64,000 nt of DNA from Streptomyces sp. Q6 (GTDB lineage: Bacteria; Actinomycetota; Actinomycetes; Streptomycetales; Streptomycetaceae): positions 7,006,001 through 7,070,000 of the forward strand of contig NZ_CP146022.1 of the NCBI RefSeq assembly GCF_036967205.1, in the 5' to 3' direction. The notes beneath the pieces are model-generated. The model saw only the letters and a list, made by a program, of their open reading frames with translations, was not told the DNA's origin and searched no databases. A program made the position numbers and the translations under genes. Positions 40,343 through 49,173 of this stretch are shown here, one piece after another (within the stretch, counting starts at the first letter, position 1; every line of letters begins with the position of its first letter).

Positions 40343-41127
40343 CGACGGACGACCTGCGCTACGTGTACGCCGTGTGCCGGCCGCTCGCCGCCCCCTTGCA
40401 GGCCGAACTGACCGGGGTCGCGGGCGCGCCGCCCGCGCAGCTGGAGCACCACGGCCTCGTCGCGATCGTGGGCAGCGTGCCGGAGCGGGACTTCGCCGAG
40501 GTCCCGCTCCGCGCCCACATGGAGGACCTCGACTGGCTGACGGAGACGGCCCGCGCCCACCAGAACGTGGTCGCGGCCCTCACCACCGTCACCAGCCCGC
40601 TGCCGCTGCGCCTGGCCACGGTCTTCCGTGACGACAGCGGCGTCCGCACCATGCTGGAACAGGAGGAGGACCGCTTCCGTGCGGGCCTCGACCGGCTCGA
40701 GGGGCGCGTCGAATGGGGCGTGAAGGTGTACGTGGAGGAGCCGTCGGCGCAGGCCCAGACCGCGCCGGCCACGCCCGCCGCGTCCTCGGGCCGCGACTAT
40801 CTGCGCCGCCTCAGGGCCGAGCGGACGGCCCGCGACGACACCTGGCAGCGCGCCGAACGGTTCGCGCAGGAACTGCACGACGACCTCGCGCGGTACGCCG
40901 CCGCCGGCCGCATCCACCCACCGCAGAACCCGGAGCTGTCCCGTACCAGCGGCCGCAACGTCCTCAACGCCGCCTATCTGGTGGAGCGTGCCACGTCGGA
41001 GGAGTTCGTGGAGCGGGTCGACGCGACCAAGGACCGCGAGCCGGGCCTGCGCGTCGAACTCACCGGCCCCTGGGCCGGCTACTCGTTCAGCGGCCCGGTC
41101 GGCGACGAGGGGGGCGAGCGGGAATGA
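40339..41127 (+). CDS. gvpL: Gas vesicle protein GvpL (GvpF/L family)
   Basis: A 262-aa second GvpF/L paralogue: DLRYVYAVCRPLAAPLQAEL, GLVAIVGSVPERDFAEVPLR, the PLPLRLATVFRDDSGVRTML strand, GRVEWGVKVYVEE and the C-terminal GLRVELTGPWAGYSF. GvpL nucleates the accessory-protein complex with GvpF, G, J and K. ATGA overlap with gvpJ and gvpS. Confidence 0.92.
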   Translation: MTTDDLRYVYAVCRPLAAPLQAELTGVAGAPPAQLEHHGLVAIVGSVPERDFAEVPLRAHMEDLDWLTETARAHQNVVAALTTVTSPLPLRLATVFRDDSGVRTMLEQEEDRFRAGLDRLEGRVEWGVKVYVEEPSAQAQTAPATPAASSGRDYLRRLRAERTARDDTWQRAERFAQELHDDLARYAAAGRIHPPQNPELSRTSGRNVLNAAYLVERATSEEFVERVDATKDREPGLRVELTGPWAGYSFSGPVGDEGGERE

Positions 41128-41312
41128 CCGTCATCGAACGGCGCGAGATCGCCCTGGTCGACCTGCTCGACCGGCTGCTCGCGGGCGGCGTCGTGCTCTC
41201 GGGTGACATCACCCTGAGGATCGCCGACGTCGACCTGGTCCGCATCGACCTCAAGGCCCTCATCAGCTCGGTCAATGAACAAGTACCTTCCCCGTGGCCG
41301 GAGTTGACATGA
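41124..41312 (+). CDS. gvpS: Gas vesicle protein GvpS (short GvpA-like)
   Basis: A 62-aa protein consisting of little more than a GvpA core: VIERREIALVDLLDRLLAGG, VVLSGDITLRIADVDLVRID, LKALISSVNE. It lacks the C-terminal tail of gvpA and gvpJ products. Likely a minor shell or tip protein. ATGA overlaps with both neighbours. Confidence 0.9.
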   Translation: MTVIERREIALVDLLDRLLAGGVVLSGDITLRIADVDLVRIDLKALISSVNEQVPSPWPELT

Positions 41313-41620
41313 CGAGCAGTCCGCAGAAGCACCGTGAGCAACAGCGCGAGCAGCGTATCGAGCTCGAACCCGACACCGTCGAGCGCGACCTGATGAAGCT
41401 CGTGCTCACCGTGGTGGAACTCCTGCGCCAGCTCATGGAGCGGCAGGCGGTGCGCCGCTTCGACACCGGGGATCTGAGCGAGGACCAGGAGGAGCGGATC
41501 GGCCTCACGCTGATGCTCCTGGAGGACCGCATGGCCGAGCTACGGGACCGCTACGACCTGCGGCCCGAGGATCTGAACATCGACCTCGGGCCACTGGGGC
41601 CGCTGCTGCCCAGGAGCTGA
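41309..41620 (+). CDS. gvpK: Gas vesicle protein GvpK
   Basis: A 103-aa protein ending the operon. A basic Gln-rich start (SSPQKHREQQREQRIELEPD) is followed by the GvpK helix block: VERDLMKLVLTVVELLRQLM, ERQAVRRFDTGDLSEDQEER, LTLMLLEDRMAELRDRYDL. The stop lies 21 nt before the 3' end of the convergent methyltransferase gene. Confidence 0.92.
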   Translation: MTSSPQKHREQQREQRIELEPDTVERDLMKLVLTVVELLRQLMERQAVRRFDTGDLSEDQEERIGLTLMLLEDRMAELRDRYDLRPEDLNIDLGPLGPLLPRS

Positions 41621-41641
41621 ACTCCCGCGGGGACGGGGGAC

Positions 41642-42469
41642 TTACGCGCGATCCCGCTTGCGGCCCAGGATCTCGCCGTGCAGCACGGTGAACCACGCGT
41701 CGTCCTTCGTGCCCCACTCCCGCCACGCGTCGGACACCGCCGTCAGCTGTTCGACGGTGGCGTGACCGCCCTCCGTCGCGCGCTCGGCGTACGCGGAGGC
41801 CAGCGTGCGGTCCGCCCACAGACCGCTCCACCAGGCGATCTCGTCCGGCGTCGAGTAGCACCACGTCCCCGCGGTGGCCGTGAGGTCCTGCGGCGCGAAA
41901 CCGGCCTCCAGCGCCCACGACTTGAGACGGCGTCCGGCGTCCGGTTCCCCACCGTTGGCCCGCGCCACCCGCCGGTACAGGTCCAGCCACCGCGTCATCC
42001 CGGGCGACTGCGGGTACCAGGTCATCGCCGCGTAGTCGGAGTCCCGTACGGCGATGATCCCGCCCGGCTTCGTCACGCGGCGCATCTCGCGCAGCGCCAG
42101 TACCGGATCGCCGACGTGCTGGAGCACCTGGTGGGCGTGGACGACGCAGAACGTGTCGTCCGGCCAGTCCAGCGCGTGCACGTCCGCCGTCGTGAACTCC
42201 ACGTTCGTCAGGCCCCGTTCGGCCGCCGTGGCGCGTGCCTGGTCCAGGATGCCCGCGGCGTGGTCGGCGCCGACGACGTGCCCGTCGGGGACCAGCGCGG
42301 CCAGGTCGGCGGTGATGGTGCCGGGGCCGCAGCCGATGTCCAGGATCTTCATGTGCGGCTTCAGTGAACCGAGCAGGTAGGCCGCCGAGTTGGCGGCGGT
42401 GCGCCAGGTGTGCGAACGCAGCACGGACTCGTGGTGGCCGTGGGTGTACACGGCGGTCTCCTGCGGCAT
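41642..42469 (-). CDS. Class I SAM-dependent methyltransferase (UbiE-like)
   Basis: A 275-aa protein. It has motif I KILDIGCGPGTITADLA, motif II GHVVGADHAAGI, FTTADVHALDWPDDTFCVVH and HQVLQHVGDPVLALREMRRV followed by TKPGG. The N-terminal YTHGHHESVLRSHTWRTAAN is typical of Streptomyces Methyltransf_25/11 proteins acting on small molecules. Substrate unknown. It is convergent with the gas-vesicle operon and unlikely to be part of it. Confidence 0.87.
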   Translation of the reverse strand: MPQETAVYTHGHHESVLRSHTWRTAANSAAYLLGSLKPHMKILDIGCGPGTITADLAALVPDGHVVGADHAAGILDQARATAAERGLTNVEFTTADVHALDWPDDTFCVVHAHQVLQHVGDPVLALREMRRVTKPGGIIAVRDSDYAAMTWYPQSPGMTRWLDLYRRVARANGGEPDAGRRLKSWALEAGFAPQDLTATAGTWCYSTPDEIAWWSGLWADRTLASAYAERATEGGHATVEQLTAVSDAWREWGTKDDAWFTVLHGEILGRKRDRA

Positions 42470-42624
42470 GACGGGATCCCCTCACGGTGTGACGGTCACC
42501 CGGGGCCGGTGCCCCGGGTGATGCGATCACCGTACGCCGCGTACTCGCATCGTGAGATACCCGTCTTGCTATATGGACATGGCCGGCCGGTGGCGCGGTG
42601 TACGGCGCCGCTTCTGACGGGGCG

Positions 42625-44130
42625 TCACAGTATGCTCAGCGGCCGGTACACGCGCAGTGCCTCGTGCTGCTTGTCGACCGTCAACTCCGGACCGCACTCG
42701 CCGACTTCACCGTCGTACGCGAGCGGCGTGCCCGGCGTGACGCCGTCCACGCGCAGCCGCGTCATCCGGGTCGCGTTGTGGAAGGGGGAGTGGGACAGTG
42801 GACCCGAGAGCGCCGCCGCGAGCAGCCGTACCCCGGGCAGCCGGCCGCCGTCGACCGTGCGCACGTCGAGCAGCCCGTCGGCCAGGTCCGCGCGCCGGCC
42901 GGCCGTCAGACCCATCCGCCGGTACGTGCAGTTCCCCGCGAACAGCAGCCACAACGGCCTCTTCTTGCCGTGCAGTTCGACCTCCAGCGGATGCTCGCGG
43001 CGCAGGACCTGGAGCGCCGCGACGACGTCCGCGAGGCGCCCGCCGATCCGCGACGACCAGCGTTCGCGCTCGTGCACCAGCTCCGGGTACGCGCCCAGGC
43101 TGAAGGTGTTGAGGAAGATTCCGGACGTCCGGTCCGAGGTGAAGCGGCCCACGTCCACGGCGACCGCGTCACCGCCCTCCAGGGCCCGCACCAGATCGCC
43201 CGCGTCCTCGATCCCGGCGTCGTACGCGAAGTGGTTGAGGGTGCCGCCGGGCAGCACCGCCAGCGGAAGGTCGTGGGCGAGCGCCACCTGCGCCGCGGTG
43301 TTCACCGAGCCGTCGCCGCCGGAGATGCCGAGGGCGCGGGCGCGCGGCGCCACCTTCTCCAGCTCGGCCTTGAGGTCGCCGCCCGTGAAGTCCACGAACT
43401 CGGCGTGGGGCAGCGCGTCCTTCAGCGCCCGCACCTTGTCGGGCGTCCCGGCCTTGGCGTTCACCACCATCACCAGACCCTCGCCGCCCGGCAGCGCCGG
43501 GACGTCGTCCACCAGCGGACGCCCCGGTGACGGCATCTGGTCACGCGTCGGCACCAGGCCGCGTACGGCGAAGGCCGCGCCCACCCCGAGCGCGGCCCCC
43601 ACGAGCACGTCACCGGGGAAGTGGGCGCCGGTGTAGACCCGGGAGGCGGCCACCGAGAACGCCAGCGGCGCCACGGCCGCGCCCAGGCCCCGCGACTCCA
43701 GGGCGACGCCGGTCGCGAACGCGGCGGCCGAGGCCGAGTGCCCCGAGGGGAACGACGTCGTGAACGGCTGCCGCTTGAGCCGGCGCACCAGCGGCACCGG
43801 GTCGAGGACGGGCCGCCGGCGGCGCACCGACCGTTTGCCGAGCGTGTTGATGGTCGCCGAGGCGAGCGCGAGCGAGGCGAGGCCGCGCACCGCGGCGCGG
43901 CGCGCCTTCGGGGAGCCGGAGGCGGCGAGCGCGCCGCCCACCGCGAACCACAGCACTCCGTGGTTGGCGGCGCGGCTCAGTTTCGGCAGGACGCGTTCGG
44001 CGCCCGGCCAGTTCGAACCTGCGGCGATCTCGAAGACGCGCAGGTCCAGGGCTGCCAGGCGGGCGCGCAGGGAGTGCTCCGGCGGAGTCACGTCCAGCGG
44101 CGGCGTGGTGGGGTCGAGGTCGGCACACAT
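42625..44130 (-). CDS. Fusion of PAP2 phosphatase and diacylglycerol (lipid) kinase
   Basis: A 501-aa membrane protein. The N-terminal half is a PAP2 phosphatase with KRSVRRRRP, FPSGHSASAAAFATG and SRVYTGAHFPGDVLVGA (the three PAP2 motifs) across several transmembrane helices. From about 225 to the end is a diacylglycerol-kinase catalytic domain: VMVVNAKAGTPDKV, GISGGDGSVNTAAQVAL and the LPGGTLNHFAYDAGI motif. One protein could thus both form and remove lipid phosphates, for example in undecaprenyl or phosphatidate recycling. The ATG at 44130 (MCADLDPTTPP) lacks a strong ribosome site. Confidence 0.9.
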   Translation of the reverse strand: MCADLDPTTPPLDVTPPEHSLRARLAALDLRVFEIAAGSNWPGAERVLPKLSRAANHGVLWFAVGGALAASGSPKARRAAVRGLASLALASATINTLGKRSVRRRRPVLDPVPLVRRLKRQPFTTSFPSGHSASAAAFATGVALESRGLGAAVAPLAFSVAASRVYTGAHFPGDVLVGAALGVGAAFAVRGLVPTRDQMPSPGRPLVDDVPALPGGEGLVMVVNAKAGTPDKVRALKDALPHAEFVDFTGGDLKAELEKVAPRARALGISGGDGSVNTAAQVALAHDLPLAVLPGGTLNHFAYDAGIEDAGDLVRALEGGDAVAVDVGRFTSDRTSGIFLNTFSLGAYPELVHERERWSSRIGGRLADVVAALQVLRREHPLEVELHGKKRPLWLLFAGNCTYRRMGLTAGRRADLADGLLDVRTVDGGRLPGVRLLAAALSGPLSHSPFHNATRMTRLRVDGVTPGTPLAYDGEVGECGPELTVDKQHEALRVYRPLSIL

Positions 44131-44223
44131 GCAAGAACCCGTACCCCGTGAACGCGGCCGCACCCGGCCCCTGTCGCCAATCCGTTTGCCCGTCACCCGC
44201 ACGGGCGTCCACAATGCGGGATC

Positions 44224-45846
44224 ATGGGACATCTGGAAGCCGCACACCTCGAGTACTTCTTGCCGGACGGGCGGGCGCTGCTCGGTGATGTCTCGTTCCG
44301 CGTCGGTGACGGCGCGATCGTCGCCCTGGTCGGACCGAACGGGGCGGGCAAGACGACCCTCCTCAAGCTGATCTCCGGCGAGCTCCAGCCGCACGGCGGG
44401 TCCGTCACGGTCAGCGGCGGCCTGGGCGTGATGTCCCAGTTCGTCGGTTCGGTGCGCGACGAGACGACCGTACGGGACCTGCTGGTCTCGGTGTCGTCGC
44501 CGCGCATTCAGGAGGCCGCGAAGGCCGTCGACCAGGCCGAGCACGCGATCATGACGGTCGACGACGAGGCCGCGCAGATGGCATACGCGCAGGCGCTGTC
44601 CGACTGGGCCGAGGCGCAGGGCTACGAGGCGGAGACCCTCTGGGACATGTGCACCATGGCCGCGCTCGGCGTCCCCTACGACCAGGCGCAGTTCCGCGAG
44701 GTCCGCACGCTGTCCGGCGGTGAGCAGAAGCGACTCGTCCTCGAAGCGCTGCTGCGCGGCACCGACGAGGTCCTGCTCCTCGACGAGCCCGACAACTATC
44801 TGGACGTGCCGGGCAAGCGCTGGCTGGAGGAGAAGCTGCGCGAGACGCGCAAGACGGTCCTCTTCGTCTCCCACGACCGCGAGCTGCTCGCCCGCTCCGC
44901 CGAGAAGATCGTCAGTGTCGAGCCGGGGCCCGGCGGCGCCGACGCGTGGGTGCACGGCGCGGGCTTCGCCACCTACCACGAGGCGCGGCGGGAGCGGTTC
45001 GCCCGCTTCGAGGAGCTGCGCCGCCGCTGGGACGAGAAGCACGCCCAGCTCAAGAAGCTCGTCGTGAACCTGCGCCAGGCCGCCTCGGTCAGCCACGAGA
45101 TGGCGTCCCGGTACGCGGCCGCGCAGACCCGCCTGCGCAAGTTCGAGGAGGCGGGCCCGCCGCCGGAGCCGCCGCGCGAGCAGGACATCACGATGCGCCT
45201 GAAGGGCGGCCGCACCGGCATCCGCGCGGTCACCTGCAAGGGCCTCGAGCTGACCGGCCTCATGCAGCCGTTCGACCTGGAGGTCTTCTACGGCGAGCGG
45301 GTCGCGGTCCTCGGCTCGAACGGCTCGGGCAAGTCGCACTTCCTGCGGCTCCTCGCGGGCGAGGACACGGTCGCGCACACGGGGGAGTGGAAGCTCGGCG
45401 CCCGCGTCGTCGCCGGACACTTCGCCCAGACCCATGCCCACCCCGAGCTTCAGGGCCGCGAGCTCCTCGACATCCTCTGGCGCGACCACGCCAAGGACCG
45501 CGGAGCCGCGATGTCGCTGCTGCGCCGCTACGAACTCACGGCCCAGGCCGAGCAGAAGTTCGAGCGCCTCTCGGGCGGCCAGCAGGCCCGTTTCCAGATC
45601 CTCCTGCTCGAACTCGAGGGCGCCACCGCCCTGCTGCTGGACGAGCCCACGGACAACCTCGACCTGGAGTCGGCCGAAGCGCTCCAGGAGGGCCTGGAGT
45701 CCTTCGACGGCACGGTGCTCGCGGTCACCCACGACCGCTGGTTCGCCCGCGCCTTCGACCGCTACCTGGTCTTCGGCGCCGACGGCCGCCTGCGCGAGAC
45801 GCCGGAGCCGGTCTGGGACGAACGCCGGGTGGAGCGTGCCCGTTAG
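44224..45846 (+). CDS. ABC-F family ATP-binding protein
   Basis: A 540-aa cytoplasmic protein with two ABC ATPase domains and no membrane part. Domain 1 has Walker A GPNGAGKTT at 37-45 and signature LSGGEQK with LLLDEPDNYLD. Domain 2 has Walker A GSNGSGKSH (about 362) and signature LSGGQQAR with LLLDEPTDNLDLES. The linker between them (ERFARFEELRRRWDEKHAQL) is the charged helical P-site tRNA-interacting motif of ABC-F proteins, which act on ribosomes as translation factors or antibiotic protectors. No resistance assignment is possible without comparison. Transcribed alone, divergent from the PAP2-kinase gene. Confidence 0.9.
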   Translation: MGHLEAAHLEYFLPDGRALLGDVSFRVGDGAIVALVGPNGAGKTTLLKLISGELQPHGGSVTVSGGLGVMSQFVGSVRDETTVRDLLVSVSSPRIQEAAKAVDQAEHAIMTVDDEAAQMAYAQALSDWAEAQGYEAETLWDMCTMAALGVPYDQAQFREVRTLSGGEQKRLVLEALLRGTDEVLLLDEPDNYLDVPGKRWLEEKLRETRKTVLFVSHDRELLARSAEKIVSVEPGPGGADAWVHGAGFATYHEARRERFARFEELRRRWDEKHAQLKKLVVNLRQAASVSHEMASRYAAAQTRLRKFEEAGPPPEPPREQDITMRLKGGRTGIRAVTCKGLELTGLMQPFDLEVFYGERVAVLGSNGSGKSHFLRLLAGEDTVAHTGEWKLGARVVAGHFAQTHAHPELQGRELLDILWRDHAKDRGAAMSLLRRYELTAQAEQKFERLSGGQQARFQILLLELEGATALLLDEPTDNLDLESAEALQEGLESFDGTVLAVTHDRWFARAFDRYLVFGADGRLRETPEPVWDERRVERAR

Positions 45847-46014
45847 GGCCTGACACGGGCCACCCGAGCCGCGACCCGATCCGCCGGACCGGCCCTGGGC
45901 CCGTCGCGGTGCGCGACGTCTCCCCGTAGGCTGCTCTGTCGGCGTGTACCGACTCAGCACGGGGAGCCGCGGTGAGAGAGGACGTCCATACGGACGGGTG
46001 ACGTCGACGAGGCC

Positions 46015-46952
46015 ATGCAGGCGATCAAGGACGCCTTCTACACCAACCGCCTCGACGTCCTGGAGCGGCCGGAGCGGTTCGGCGCGAGCTTCGACGTCCT
46101 GGAGATCGGCGGGATCACCGTCGGTGATCTGACGTGCGGCGCCGATGTCATGGTGCGCTGCGGCGAGTTGGGCGCCTACCACGTGAACATCCCGCTCGGG
46201 GACGCCCTGCGCTGGCACCAGGCGACCCGGCCCGAGGAGATCACCGCGCCCGGCAGCGCGGCCCTGTTCCAGCCGGTCGGCTCCACCGTCGTCGACCGCT
46301 GGGAGGGCGACGGCCGGATCATCGCCCTGAAGATCGACCAGGGGTTCCTGGAGCGCCGCGTCGAAGAGCTGACGGGCATCGCCCCGCGCACCCCCGTCGT
46401 CCTCGACCCGGGTCTCGACCTCACGCGCGGGCGCGGCCGTGAGTGGGCCCGGCTCGTCGGCTCGCTGGTGGACGACCTGCACGACGGCGCCCCGCTGCTC
46501 CGGCACCCGCTGGTCGCCGCGCCGCTGCGGGACGCCGTGCTCAACGGCCTCCTCCTGGCGGCGGGGCACCGCTACCGCGACCGGCTCGACCACCCGGCGG
46601 GGAGCTGCGGCCCGCTCCCGTGAAGCGAGCCGTCGACGCCATGCGCGCCCGCCCCGAGCACCCCTTCACCACCGCGGAACTCGCGGCCGAGGCCCGGGTC
46701 GGGGTGCGCTGGCTCCAGGAGGCGTTCGGCCGGTACGTGGGCCTGCCGCCGATGGCGTATCTGCGGGCCGTCCGCCTGGAGCGGGCGCACGCCGATCTCG
46801 CCGCGGCCGACCCGTACACGACGACCGTCGCGGACATCGCCCACCGCTGGGGCTTCGGACATCTGGGCCGGTTCGCCGATCAGTACCGGACCAAGTACGG
46901 CCGGGTGCCGTCGGTGACGCTGCGTGAAGCCGGCGACAGCCGGGGCGACTGA
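46015..46952 (+). pseudogene. AraC family regulator, interrupted by an apparent 1-nt frameshift
   Basis: The N-terminal frame (MQAIKDAFYTNRLDVLERPE) encodes an AraC-binding-like (cupin-type) domain to HPAGSCGPLP at 46623. The C-terminal frame continues PAGELRPAPVKRAVDAMRAR with the AraC double HTH (FTTAELAAEARVGVRWLQEA, DIAHRWGFGHLGRFADQYRT). Adding one G to the GGGG at 46599-46602 restores HPAGELRPAPV and a single protein of about 310 aa. The true start may lie upstream (GTG at 45972 is out of frame by one). The same kind of defect recurs in four other genes here, so this is more likely a sequence error than a dead gene. Target unknown. Confidence 0.75.
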
Positions 46953-47225
46953 GGGGCGGGCCCACCGGCAGGCCGCGCTATCCGGACAGCGGCCTCGTTC
47001 AGCGGATCGTTTCGGCAGCCGGGGTCGGCCTACCGTCGGACCGTTGTCGGGGGCCGGCCCTCCGGGCCCCGGGTCTCAGCCGTCATCGAGGCCGGGACGG
47101 CCGCGACGGATTCCGGCGACGCCCCGGCCCGGCACTACCCCGCCGGGCCGGCACCTGCCCGCGGGCCCGGGCTCCCCCCGGATCACTGCACCGGGCCCGT
47201 GTGGGCGGCTCGGCGCGGCCGGACG
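46953..47225. other. Intergenic region with GC-rich fold-back sequence
   Basis: 273 nt between convergent AraC and PfpI-like genes. There is no gene. A GC-rich fold-back gggggccggccctccgggcc at 47046-47065 may terminate transcription. Nothing else is recognised. Confidence 0.35.
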
Positions 47226-47762
47226 TCAGTCGCCGCGCATCTGCTCGATCAGTGCTTCGTCGAACGCCTTCAGATCGTCCGGCTTGCGGCTGGTGACCAG
47301 CGCGTTCGGCCCGGCCGTGCAGACCTTCACCTGGGCGTCGACCCAGGTGCCGCCCGCGTTGCGGATGTCCGTGGCCAGGCTCGGCCACGACGTCAGGGTC
47401 CGGCCGCGCAGCACGTCGGCCTCGATCAGGGTCCACGGTGCGTGGCAGATCGCGGCGACCGGCAGCCCGCGGGTGAAGAAGTCCCGTACGAACGCCACCG
47501 CGTCGGCGTCGGTGCGCAACTGGTCCGGGTTGGCCACGCCGCCCGGCAGGACCAGGCCGGCGAAGTCCGCGGCCGTCAGCCCGGCCGCCGTCTCCTGCAC
47601 CGGGAACGTGTCCGCCTTGTCCAGGTGGTGGAAGGCCTGCACCTCGCCCGGCCGCGTCGACACGAGCACGGGCTCGCCGCCCGCGTCCCGCACCGCCTGC
47701 CAGGGGTCGGTGAGCTCGATCTGTTCGACCCCTTCGGGCGCCACCAGGAACGCGATACGCAT
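47226..47762 (-). CDS. DJ-1/PfpI family (type 1 glutamine amidotransferase-like) protein
   Basis: A 178-aa protein. The nucleophile elbow AICHAPW carries the Cys (about 103). The acidic partner is in PEGVEQIEL and VLPGGVANPDQLR precedes the elbow. This is the PfpI/YhbO deglycase-chaperone branch. It may repair glycated or aldehyde-modified molecules under stress. It leads the minus-strand group after the CBS gene (about 50 nt), near a stress sigma factor. Confidence 0.87.
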   Translation of the reverse strand: MRIAFLVAPEGVEQIELTDPWQAVRDAGGEPVLVSTRPGEVQAFHHLDKADTFPVQETAAGLTAADFAGLVLPGGVANPDQLRTDADAVAFVRDFFTRGLPVAAICHAPWTLIEADVLRGRTLTSWPSLATDIRNAGGTWVDAQVKVCTAGPNALVTSRKPDDLKAFDEALIEQMRGD

Positions 47763-47814
47763 GACGTGCTCAACTCCCTTGCTGTGTCGGGTACTTCTGC
47801 TTCTTCATGGCCGG

Positions 47815-48234
47815 TCAGGCGTCCGGCCGTGCTCCGCTGATGTCGGCGAGCGCGGAGCCCGGCTCCTGGATCGGTGCCAGGTCGCCGAGGCTCACCATGC
47901 CCACCGCGCGGCCGTCCTCGACCACCGGCAGGCGGCGCACCGCGTGCTCCCGCATCAGGTCGGCGGCCGCGGACACCGCGGCGTCCGGGCCGATCGCCAC
48001 CGGGTCGAGCGTGCACACCGCCAGCGCGCTGACGGTGAGCGGGTCCGCGCCGTCGGCGACCGCGCGGAGCGCTATGTCGCGGTCCGTGAGAACCCCGACG
48101 ACCCGGCGGTCGTCCGCCACCAGGACATCACCGATGTCCTGGGCGCGCATGAGCTGGGCGGCCTCGACGAGTGAGGCATCCGGGCGCACCGCCACCACAC
48201 CCGGTGTCATGACGTCCCTCACCAAATCGGCCAT
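47815..48234 (-). CDS. CBS-domain pair protein
   Basis: A 139-aa protein with two CBS domains: RDVMTPGVVAVRPDASLVEA then DIGDVLVADDRRVVGVLTDR for the first, and TLDPVAIGPDAAVSAAADLM then HAVRRLPVVEDGRAVGMVSL for the second. It binds adenosine nucleotides and acts as an energy sensor; the partner is unknown. Such stand-alone CBS proteins are abundant in stress loci. Confidence 0.88.
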   Translation of the reverse strand: MADLVRDVMTPGVVAVRPDASLVEAAQLMRAQDIGDVLVADDRRVVGVLTDRDIALRAVADGADPLTVSALAVCTLDPVAIGPDAAVSAAADLMREHAVRRLPVVEDGRAVGMVSLGDLAPIQEPGSALADISGARPDA

Positions 48235-48306
48235 GGTCTCAGGCCCTTCTCCGTGGTCGGGGTGACCTCGCCCGCTGTACCCACGGGGTGGGGACCCATG
48301 CCTGCG

Positions 48307-48681
48307 CTATGCCGGCTCCTCGGTGAGCGCCTCGGCCAGCTCCGACGCCGTACGGAACACCGACGACTTCGGCAGGGCCGCCACCTTCGCGACCAACTGG
48401 TCCGGGGCGGAGCGCTCGGCCAGCGCGTCGGAGAGCGCCGCGGGTGTCCCGGGGAACGCCGTACGGCCGAGGAGCCGCCCCACTTCGAGCCGCACCGCCT
48501 CCAGGCGGCCGCGGCCGGGCAGGACGGGACCGCCGGCCACCTCCGGATCGTCGTCGGCCACCGGCTCCGGGTCGTGCCACTCCGCGGTCCGCGTGGGATG
48601 GCCGGACCGCAGGAACCCCTGGAGTTCGTGCTTCATCTCGTCGTCCCGGTGCGCGCTGAGCCGGTCGCTGCCTCGCTGCAT
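48307..48681 (-). CDS. DUF2795 domain protein
   Basis: A 124-aa protein. The C-terminal 55 residues, LLGRTAFPGTPAALSDALAE through QLVAKVAALPKSSVFRTASE, follow the DUF2795 pattern (F-P, helix, L-x-x-LP, hydrophobic, aEVaeaL). The N-terminus (RLSAHRDDEMKHELQGFLRS) is charged. Function unknown. It ends 72 nt before the CBS gene on the same strand. Confidence 0.72.
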   Translation of the reverse strand: MQRGSDRLSAHRDDEMKHELQGFLRSGHPTRTAEWHDPEPVADDDPEVAGGPVLPGRGRLEAVRLEVGRLLGRTAFPGTPAALSDALAERSAPDQLVAKVAALPKSSVFRTASELAEALTEEPA

Positions 48682-48826
48682 CTGTCACTCCCATGTCGTG
48701 GAACCGGCCGACGCGTACCCGGGCGCAGCCGGCTGACACATGGCCGACACCGGCCGGTTTGTCCGGTCGGGCAGGGGAGACCCGTACCCGGCCCCCCACG
48801 CTCCACCCGCTGGGGAAGGACTGGCC

Positions 48827-48958
48827 ATGGAGCTCCTCACGGTCCTCGTGCCGTTCGGCATGATGGGACTCGTTCTCGCGCTCGGTCGCTACGAGGAGTG
48901 GCTGCTGCCACGGCCCAAGGAGCCCGAGGTGGAGGAACCCACAGCGATCGTCCACTGA
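48827..48958 (+). CDS. 43-aa single-pass membrane protein
   Basis: MELLTVLVPFGMMGLVLALG forms one transmembrane helix; the tail RYEEWLLPRPKEPEVEEPTA is cytoplasmic and acidic. GGGGAAGGA sits 6 nt before the ATG. A small hydrophobic protein of this type is common in Streptomyces, with no known function. It stands alone between divergent groups. Confidence 0.65.
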   Translation: MELLTVLVPFGMMGLVLALGRYEEWLLPRPKEPEVEEPTAIVH

Positions 48959-48989
48959 CGGCCCGCTGAGACTGTGGGACGATCTCGGT

Positions 48990-49013
48990 GTTTGGTGCTC
49001 CGGATACGGGGCA
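48990..49013 (+). promoter_or_regulatory. Candidate SigB-type promoter of the sigma factor gene
   Basis: GTTT at 48990-48993, 14 nt, then GGGGCA at 49008-49013 resembles GTTT-N14/15-GGGTAY. It lies about 160 nt upstream of a SigB-family gene, and such genes often autoregulate. The -10 matches only partly. Confidence 0.3.
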
Positions 49014-49173
49014 CGCGACAAACAGTGCTTCGGACAGGAGGCACGTCCGTGGGAGGGATACGTACGCGTATCCGCGGTTTCCGTCCCCGGGTGTGTCCGT
49101 TCCCACGTCGGGGCGCTGCTCCCTTCCACGGTGTCCACAGCACAGAGGCACCCATTCAGGGAGTTGCCAAGCC

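Noticed and set aside
42625-46593. A 1322-codon minus-strand frame over the ABC-F gene
   Set aside because: Only its last 501 codons form a real protein (PAP2-lipid kinase); the remainder is a shadow of the ABC-F and AraC genes.
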